From Streptomyces deccanensis (GTDB lineage: Bacteria > Actinomycetota > Actinomycetes > Streptomycetales > Streptomycetaceae), in assembly GCF_022385335.1 (NCBI RefSeq), contig NZ_CP092431.1, positions 5,208,001 to 5,272,000 of the forward strand: DNA of 64,000 nt, written 5' to 3'. Each line of letters opens with the position of its first letter. Within the stretch, counting starts at the first letter, position 1. Positions 58,879-64,000 of this stretch are shown here, in pieces. The position numbers and the translations under genes were made by a program. The notes beneath the pieces are model-generated. The model did no database searches and had not been told where the DNA came from. It saw nothing but the letters and a program-made list of their open reading frames with translations.

Positions 58879-60609
58879 TTACGCCGGTTCGCCGCCGAAG
58901 CGCTCCTTGTAGGCCTCCAGGTCGTCCTCCGTCAGCTTGGCGAAGAGGACCGGGGGGACGGTGAAGGGGGTGCCGGCGGGGACGGAGGACAGGGTCCTGG
59001 CCTCGTCGGGCGTGACCCAGGTCGCCGTGTCGTCCTTGAGGGTGAACGCGGCGCGCATCGCGGCCGAGGACGCCGGGATGAACGGCTCGGAGACCACCGA
59101 GTAGAGGTGGATGAGGTTCATCGCGGTGCGCAGGGTGAGGGCCGCGCCGTCCTGGTCGGTCTTGATCTCCAGCCAGGGGGCCTTCTCCTCCAGGTAGGAG
59201 TTGCCCGCCGACCACAGCGCGCGCAGGGCCGCGGCCGCCTTGCGGAACTGGAGGGACTCCATGTGGCCCTCGTACTCGGCGAGCAGTTCGGCGATCTGTT
59301 CGCCGAGCTTCGCCTCCGCCTCGCCGGGGGCGCTGCCCGCCGGGACCTCCTCGCCGAACCGCTTCTGCGAGAAGGACAGCACGCGGTTGACGAAGTTGCC
59401 GAGGGTGTCGGCGAGGTCCTTGTTGACCGTGGCGGTGAAGTGCTCCCAGGTGAAGGACGAGTCGTCCGACTCGGGGGCGTTGGCGATGAGGAAGTACCGC
59501 CAGTAGTCCGCCGGGAGGATCTCCAGCGCCTGGTCGGTGAAGACGCCGCGCTTCTGCGAGGTCGAGAACTTACCGCCGTAGTACGTCAGCCAGTTGAAGG
59601 ACTTGACGTAGTCGACCTTCTTCCACGGCTCACGGATGCCCAGCTCGGTCGCCGGGAACATCACGGTGTGGAAGGGGACGTTGTCCTTCGCCATGAACTG
59701 CGTGTACCGGACGGGGTGGTCGCCGCCGTCGGCGTCGTACCACCAGGACTTCCAGTCCCGGGTCTCGCCGTCCGGGGCGGCGTCCGACCACTCCTTCGTC
59801 GCGCCGATGTACTCGATCGGGGCGTCGAACCAGACGTAGAAGACCTTGCCCTCGGCCGCCAGCTCGGGCCAGGTGTCGGCCGGGACCGGGACGCCCCAGT
59901 CCAGGTCACGGGTGATGGCGCGGTCGTGCAGGCCCTCGTTCAGCCACTTGCGGGCGATGGAGGACGACAGGTGCGGCCACTCCTCCTCGTGCGCCGCGAC
60001 CCACGCCTCGACCTCGTGCTGCAGCTTGGACTGCAGGAGGAAGAGGTGCTTGGTCTCGCGGACCTCCAGGTCCGTGGAGCCGGAGATGGCGCTGCGCGGG
60101 TCGATCAGGTCGGTCGGGTCCAGGACGCGGGTGCAGTTCTCGCACTGGTCGCCGCGGGCCTTGTCGTAGCCGCAGTGCGGGCAGGTGCCCTCGACGTAGC
60201 GGTCCGGGAGGAAACGGCCGTCGGTCGGGGAGTACACCTGGCGGATCGCCCGCTCCTCGATGAAGCCGTTCTCCTTCAGGCGGCGGGCGAAGTGCTGGGT
60301 GATCTCCACGTTCTGCGGGGAGGAGCTGCGGCCGAAGTAGTCGAAGGCCAGGGCGAAGCCGTCGTAGACGGCCTTCTGCGCGTCGTGCGCCTGGGCGCAG
60401 AACGTGTCCACCGGGAGGCCCTGCTCCTTCGCGGCCAGCTCGGCCGGGGTGCCGTGCTCGTCCGTCGCGCAGATGTAGAGGACGTCGTGACCGCGCTGGC
60501 GCAGGTAGCGGGAGTACACGTCCGCCGGGAGCATGGACCCCACCATGTTGCCCAGGTGCTTGATCCCGTTGATGTACGGAAGGGCGCTGGTGATGAGGTG
60601 TCGAGCCAT
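58879..60609 (-). CDS. metG: Methionyl-tRNA synthetase
   Basis: 576 residues. Class I HIGH-type motif near the start ([15 protein letters not shown]), a zinc knuckle ([17 protein letters not shown]), the editing/substrate site [12 protein letters not shown], and a KMSKS-equivalent [11 protein letters not shown]. The Ser-Thr-Ser-Gln form of the last motif is the variant found in this MetRS subgroup rather than the textbook KMSKS. The anticodon-binding helical domain follows, and there is no C-terminal tRNA-binding EMAP domain. It charges initiator and elongator tRNA-Met. The ATG at 60609 gives [12 protein letters not shown], the conserved start. Confidence 0.95.
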   Translation of the reverse strand: MARHLITSALPYINGIKHLGNMVGSMLPADVYSRYLRQRGHDVLYICATDEHGTPAELAAKEQGLPVDTFCAQAHDAQKAVYDGFALAFDYFGRSSSPQNVEITQHFARRLKENGFIEERAIRQVYSPTDGRFLPDRYVEGTCPHCGYDKARGDQCENCTRVLDPTDLIDPRSAISGSTDLEVRETKHLFLLQSKLQHEVEAWVAAHEEEWPHLSSSIARKWLNEGLHDRAITRDLDWGVPVPADTWPELAAEGKVFYVWFDAPIEYIGATKEWSDAAPDGETRDWKSWWYDADGGDHPVRYTQFMAKDNVPFHTVMFPATELGIREPWKKVDYVKSFNWLTYYGGKFSTSQKRGVFTDQALEILPADYWRYFLIANAPESDDSSFTWEHFTATVNKDLADTLGNFVNRVLSFSQKRFGEEVPAGSAPGEAEAKLGEQIAELLAEYEGHMESLQFRKAAAALRALWSAGNSYLEEKAPWLEIKTDQDGAALTLRTAMNLIHLYSVVSEPFIPASSAAMRAAFTLKDDTATWVTPDEARTLSSVPAGTPFTVPPVLFAKLTEDDLEAYKERFGGEPA

Positions 60610-60668
60610 CGGGGGATGCTCCCAGGTCGGTCGATTTCGTGAGTCTTGAAATCCTAGCCGACATGGGT

Positions 60669-60702
60669 GTGCCGCCCGCCTCCCGTTTTGACGGGTGGGA
60701 AG
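60669..60702 (-). terminator. Terminator between the VWA gene and metG
   Basis: GTGCCGCCCGC (60669-60679) pairs with GCGGGCGGCAC (60692-60702); part of the loop can also pair. It lies 50 bases after the VWA gene end on the minus strand. Confidence 0.75.
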
Positions 60703-60751
60703 CGGGCGGCACGGGGTGGTGCGGGGTGGGGTGGGGTGGCGGTACGGGGGG

Positions 60752-62914
60752 TTACGGGCGCCAGCCGGCCAGGATGCCCTCGTAGACCTCGGCGTCCGTC
60801 AGCTCGCGCGGGGTCTCGCCCGCCAGGAAGTGGGACGTGTTGTCCGTCTTCAGCTTGCGGAGGTAGTCGAAGGCCTTGTTCTCCGGGTCGCCGAACGCGA
60901 AGAACGCGAAGTGGACGGCCGGGTGGTTCTTCGCGGCGTCCGCGAGCGCCTGGTTCGCCGGGGTCTTGGCGTCCGGGGCGCCGTCGGTCTGGAAGACGAC
61001 GAGGGCGGGGGTGCCGGGTGCCGCCTTCTGGTGCTGGGCGAGGACCTCCTCGACGGCCACGTGGTAGCTGGTACGGCCCATGCGGCCGAGGCCGGCGTGC
61101 AGGTCGTCGACCTTGTTCTCGAACGCGTCGAGGGTGAGCTCGCCGGTGCCGTCCAGTTCCGTGGAGAAGAAGACGACGGGGACGGTGGGGGGCTGCTCGG
61201 GGTCGAGGTGGGCGGCGAGGGCGAGGGTCTGCTCGCCGAGGGCCTGGGCGGAGCCGTCCTTGTAGTAGCCGCGCATCGAGGCGGACCTGTCGAGGACGAG
61301 GTAGACCTTGGCCCGGGCGGGGGTGAGGTTCTGCTTGGCGAGTACGGCTTGGGCGGCGGCGTATGCGGTGCGGAGCCCTCCGGGGATGGGGGCGGCGGGT
61401 ACGGCCTCGGCTGCGCCTTCGGCCCCGTCCGTCTTCCCACCCGCACCACCCGTGCCGCTTTCGTCGTCGGCCGCGGGTGCCACCTGTGGGGCACCGTCGC
61501 CGTCGGCGGCTTCGGCTTCGGGGGTGGTTTCAGGGGTGGCTTCGGGGGTGGCTTCATCGGCCACGACGACCAGATCCGGGGCCTTGGAGGGTTCGTCGGC
61601 GACCGGTTCGGGGGTCGGCTCGGGGGTCGGCTCGGGGGTGGCCTGCGGCTCCGAGGCGGCCTCGGGCTCCGGGGTGGCTTCGGGCTCCGGGGTGGCTTCG
61701 GGTTCCGGGGTCGCGGCCGGTTCAGACGTGGCTTCCGGTTCGGCGGCGGCGGCCGGGTCCGGGGTGGGTTCCGGCTCGGTGACAGCCTCCGGGGCCGGGG
61801 TGACCTCGGGTTCCGGGGACGCCTCGGGCTCCGGCGCGGCCTCAGCGGCAGCCTTCGGCTCCGGCTCGGCCTCCGCTACGGGCTCATCGGCAGCCACCTC
61901 GGCGGCCTCGGGCTCCGGCTCGGCGTCCTGCGTCGCCACGGGCTCGGTGTCCGCAGCCACGGGCTCGGCGTCCGCCTCCGGCTCCGGGGTCGCCGCCTCA
62001 GGCTCGGCCTCGGCCACCGGCTCCGGCGCGGCTTCGGCGACCGGCGTGGCGGGCTTCTCGTCGGCGGGGGCCTTCGCGTCGGCCTCAGCTGGCACCTCGG
62101 CCTCAGCGGCAGCGGTGGGTTCCGCCTCGGCCTCAGCGGCAGCGGTGGGCTCAGGGTCGGCGACCGGCGCGGGCTCGACGACTGTCTCCGGCTCGGCCTC
62201 GGCCACCGGCGCAGCAGCCTCCACCTCATCGGCAGCCTCGACGGCCGCCGTCGCCTCGGCCTTGTCGGCGGCCCCAACCGCGGCCTCGGCGGGCGCCTCG
62301 GTCTCAGCGACCGGCTCGGCCTGGCCCACCGGCGTCTCCGCCTTGGTCTCCACCTCGGCTTTGGCCTCGGCCTCGGCCTCGGCGGGGGCCTCGGTCTCGG
62401 CGATGGGCGACTTAGCCTCGTCCTCGGCCACGGGCGTCTCAGCCTCAGCCTCGGCGACCGGCGTCTCGACCTTCGCCTCGGTTTCGGCGACTGACGTCTC
62501 CGCCTTGACCTCGGTCTTCTCCTCGGCAGCCGCTGCCGGCTCCGCCGCCGGAGCCTCCTCCTTCGGCCTGCCCTCAGCTTCAGCCTCAGCCCCATCCCCA
62601 GCCTCAGCTTCAGCCTTCGGCTCGGTCGTCGGCTCCGGCGTTCTCTCGGGGGTCTCGCTGGGGCGCGGTTTCGGGACCGTCACGTTGTCGAAGGCCGCCG
62701 AGACGAGCTCGTCGGCGACGGAGGAGGTCGCGGGCTCCGTCGCCGGGGCCGGGACCCTCGGCTCGGCGGCGACCGGCTGCGGCGCGGCCCCCTCGGCCGC
62801 CGCCGCGGAGGTGTCCTCCGGGGCGGAATCCCGCTCCGCCTCCTGCGAAGGAACCGTGTCGCGCCCCTTGCGTGAGCGGCTGAACGCATTCCGCAGGAGA
62901 GAGAGAATGCCCAT
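60752..62914 (-). CDS. VWA-domain protein with a very long acidic Ala/Glu/Pro repeat region
   Basis: 720 residues. A short N-terminal basic/hydrophobic segment ([18 protein letters not shown]) is followed by about 400 residues of low-complexity Ala, Glu, Pro, Thr and Val, with repeats such as PEPEAT and AEAE. The folded part (about 500-720) is a von Willebrand A domain of the TerF/tellurium-resistance type: MIDAS DRSAS at 542, Thr615 and QTDG with Asp644 are all present, so metal binding is expected. The ATG at 62914 follows GAAGGG by eight to nine bases. No other ter gene adjoins it. The repeat region spans about 61500-62720. It probably acts as an extended spacer or multivalent scaffold (inference). 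Confidence 0.83.
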   Translation of the reverse strand: MGILSLLRNAFSRSRKGRDTVPSQEAERDSAPEDTSAAAAEGAAPQPVAAEPRVPAPATEPATSSVADELVSAAFDNVTVPKPRPSETPERTPEPTTEPKAEAEAGDGAEAEAEGRPKEEAPAAEPAAAAEEKTEVKAETSVAETEAKVETPVAEAEAETPVAEDEAKSPIAETEAPAEAEAEAKAEVETKAETPVGQAEPVAETEAPAEAAVGAADKAEATAAVEAADEVEAAAPVAEAEPETVVEPAPVADPEPTAAAEAEAEPTAAAEAEVPAEADAKAPADEKPATPVAEAAPEPVAEAEPEAATPEPEADAEPVAADTEPVATQDAEPEPEAAEVAADEPVAEAEPEPKAAAEAAPEPEASPEPEVTPAPEAVTEPEPTPDPAAAAEPEATSEPAATPEPEATPEPEATPEPEAASEPQATPEPTPEPTPEPVADEPSKAPDLVVVADEATPEATPETTPEAEAADGDGAPQVAPAADDESGTGGAGGKTDGAEGAAEAVPAAPIPGGLRTAYAAAQAVLAKQNLTPARAKVYLVLDRSASMRGYYKDGSAQALGEQTLALAAHLDPEQPPTVPVVFFSTELDGTGELTLDAFENKVDDLHAGLGRMGRTSYHVAVEEVLAQHQKAAPGTPALVVFQTDGAPDAKTPANQALADAAKNHPAVHFAFFAFGDPENKAFDYLRKLKTDNTSHFLAGETPRELTDAEVYEGILAGWRP

Positions 62915-63067
62915 GTGCGCAACCCTTCGGGTGAGTTGTAGCCCGTCAATCCCTGGCCAGGACGGACACGTAAGGTTAGCGGCCGGGCGTGGCGATCTTG
63001 GGGTGGGGCGGGGGCCTTTCACTAACCCCGCCGCCCCGCGCTGTCAACACCGCCTCAACTGCCGCAG

Positions 63068-63100
63068 GTTCACTCCCTGTTCACCTTCCGTCCCCGTTCT
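63068..63100 (+). promoter_or_regulatory. PHO box upstream of the PhoX-type phosphatase gene
   Basis: Three contiguous 11-bp units: GTTCACTCCCT (63068), GTTCACCTTCC (63079) and GTCCCCGTTCT (63090). The first two match the PhoP direct-repeat core GTTCACC at six and seven of seven positions; the third is degenerate, as is usual. It lies about 70-100 bases before the phosphatase start, where PhoP activates phosphate-starvation genes in Streptomyces. Confidence 0.75.
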
Positions 63101-63167
63101 CGAACACACGCCCCCCTAGCGTCGCGCTCACACCAAAAAGGCACATAAGAGCATCGAGGAGCGCGCT

Positions 63168-64000
63168 GTGCGCAAGCTGCTGCCCATGATCGGCTCGCAT
63201 CCCGGCGGCCGTTCCGCCCTGACCTGTCGCTTCCGCTGTGGCGACGCCTGCTTCCACGAGGTGCCGAACACCAGCACCAACGAGTACGTGGGCGACGTCA
63301 TCGCGAGCGCGCTCAGCCGTCGCTCGGTGATGCGGGCCGCCGCGGTCGTCTCCGTGGCGGGCGCGGCCGCTTCGGCCGTCTCGCTCGGCACCGCCCGGCC
63401 CGCCGCCGCGGCCACGTCGGCGGACGCCGCGGGGTCGGCCGGAGCCGCCGGGTCCAAGACCCGGCCCAAGGCCGCCCGCGGTCTGCGCTACACGTCCGTC
63501 GCGCCGAACACCGCCGACGCCGTGACCGTCCCCGACGGGTACAAGCAGAACGTCGTCATCCGCTGGGGCGAGCCCATCCTGCGCGGCGCCCCCGCCTTCG
63601 ACCCGGAGAAGCAGACGGCCAAGGCCCAGGCCGGCCAGTTCGGGTACAACTGCGACTTCCTCGCCCTGCTCCCCCTCCCGGGTGAGCGCGGCCGACAGCT
63701 GCTCGTCGCGAACCACGAGTACACCGACGAGGTGCTCATGTTCCGCGGCTACGACGCCGCCAACCCGACCCGCGACCAGGTCGAGGTCGCCTGGGCCGCG
63801 CACGGGCTGTCCGCCGTCGTGGTCGAGGAGGACCGGCGCACCGGCAAGCTCACCGCCGTGCCCCGCCACCACCTCAACCGCCGGGTCACGGCGACGAGCG
63901 AGTTCCGGCTCACCGGCCCCGCCGCCGGTTCCGACCTGCTCAAGACCTCCGCCGACCCGACCGGCCGCAAGGTCTTCGGCACGCTCAACAACTGCTCCGG
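63168..64000 (+). CDS. phoX: Tat-exported PhoX-type alkaline phosphatase (DUF839), 5' part
   Basis: The first 277 codons are present; the gene runs off the window. A Tat signal (SRRSVMRAAAVVSVAGAAASA) lies unusually far in, after about 50 residues (including CRFRCGDACFHE), as in other actinobacterial DUF839 proteins. The mature part begins around RGLRYTSVAPNTADAVTVP, with LLVANHEYTDEVLMF and TATSEFRLTGPAAG typical of PhoX-like beta-propeller phosphatases that use Fe and Ca. GTG at 63168 follows GAGGAG by six bases. A PHO box precedes it, agreeing with a role in releasing phosphate outside the cell. Confidence 0.85.
   Translation, partial: MRKLLPMIGSHPGGRSALTCRFRCGDACFHEVPNTSTNEYVGDVIASALSRRSVMRAAAVVSVAGAAASAVSLGTARPAAAATSADAAGSAGAAGSKTRPKAARGLRYTSVAPNTADAVTVPDGYKQNVVIRWGEPILRGAPAFDPEKQTAKAQAGQFGYNCDFLALLPLPGERGRQLLVANHEYTDEVLMFRGYDAANPTRDQVEVAWAAHGLSAVVVEEDRRTGKLTAVPRHHLNRRVTATSEFRLTGPAAGSDLLKTSADPTGRKVFGTLNNCS

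Overview
The window is from a high-GC actinobacterium, almost certainly Streptomyces. The evidence is very strong GC bias at third codon positions, many GTG/TTG starts with GGAGG-type ribosome binding sites, Actinobacteria-only families (the Bpa proteasome activator, mycothiol-linked MDMPI proteins), and four perfect copies of the Streptomyces ParB site GTTCACGTGAAAC-type parS (full core GTTTCACGTGAAAC). Those parS sites and several DnaA boxes place it in the origin-proximal core chromosome. I see no integrated phage, insertion sequence, CRISPR array or tRNA/rRNA gene.

Left part (1-24 kb). Two complete branched-chain 2-oxoacid dehydrogenase E1alpha-E1beta-E2 operons lie about 14 kb apart (835-4369 and 18243-21990). 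The first is divergent from an Lrp/AsnC regulator. Neither has an E3 gene, so both must borrow dihydrolipoamide dehydrogenase from elsewhere. Between them are a molybdenum cofactor pair (MobA-like, MoeA), a parS cluster, a K+ channel with an RCK domain, a DrrAB-type ABC exporter, a quinone oxidoreductase, a small anchored protein, the proteasome activator Bpa, two divergent membrane Ser/Thr kinases and an APH-fold kinase. A BRO-N coiled-coil protein and a D,D-carboxypeptidase follow.

Middle part (24-45 kb). This holds mostly single metabolic and housekeeping genes: a GntR/MFS pair, an MDMPI-fold protein, a nitrilase, a LURP-one protein, a thioredoxin/NHL protein behind a DnaA-box cluster, M18 aminopeptidase, acyl-CoA dehydrogenase, an SseB-like protein, pirin, a GT39-like membrane glycosyltransferase, a large PAS-GAF-PP2C-HATPase regulator and aspS (with parS upstream). 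Two Tat-exported intradiol dioxygenase paralogues follow; the second is cut by an in-frame amber codon.

Right part (45-64 kb). This is richer in envelope and secreted proteins: a GPP34 protein, an AbiEii-like nucleotidyltransferase with an overlapping 62-residue partner, two CAP-domain secreted proteins flanking a tightly overlapping operon DUF4956-VTC-lipoprotein, a cupin, a collagen-like protein, a pectate lyase, metG, a VWA protein with a very long acidic repeat region, and the start of a Tat-exported PhoX-type phosphatase behind a clear PHO-box-like repeat. The DUF4956-VTC-lipoprotein operon also has an 11-bp-periodic GTTCA repeat upstream. My best candidate for a little-described system is therefore a phosphate-responsive envelope polyphosphate (or related polymer) module. 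Gene functions are inferred by reading motifs; no database search was run.
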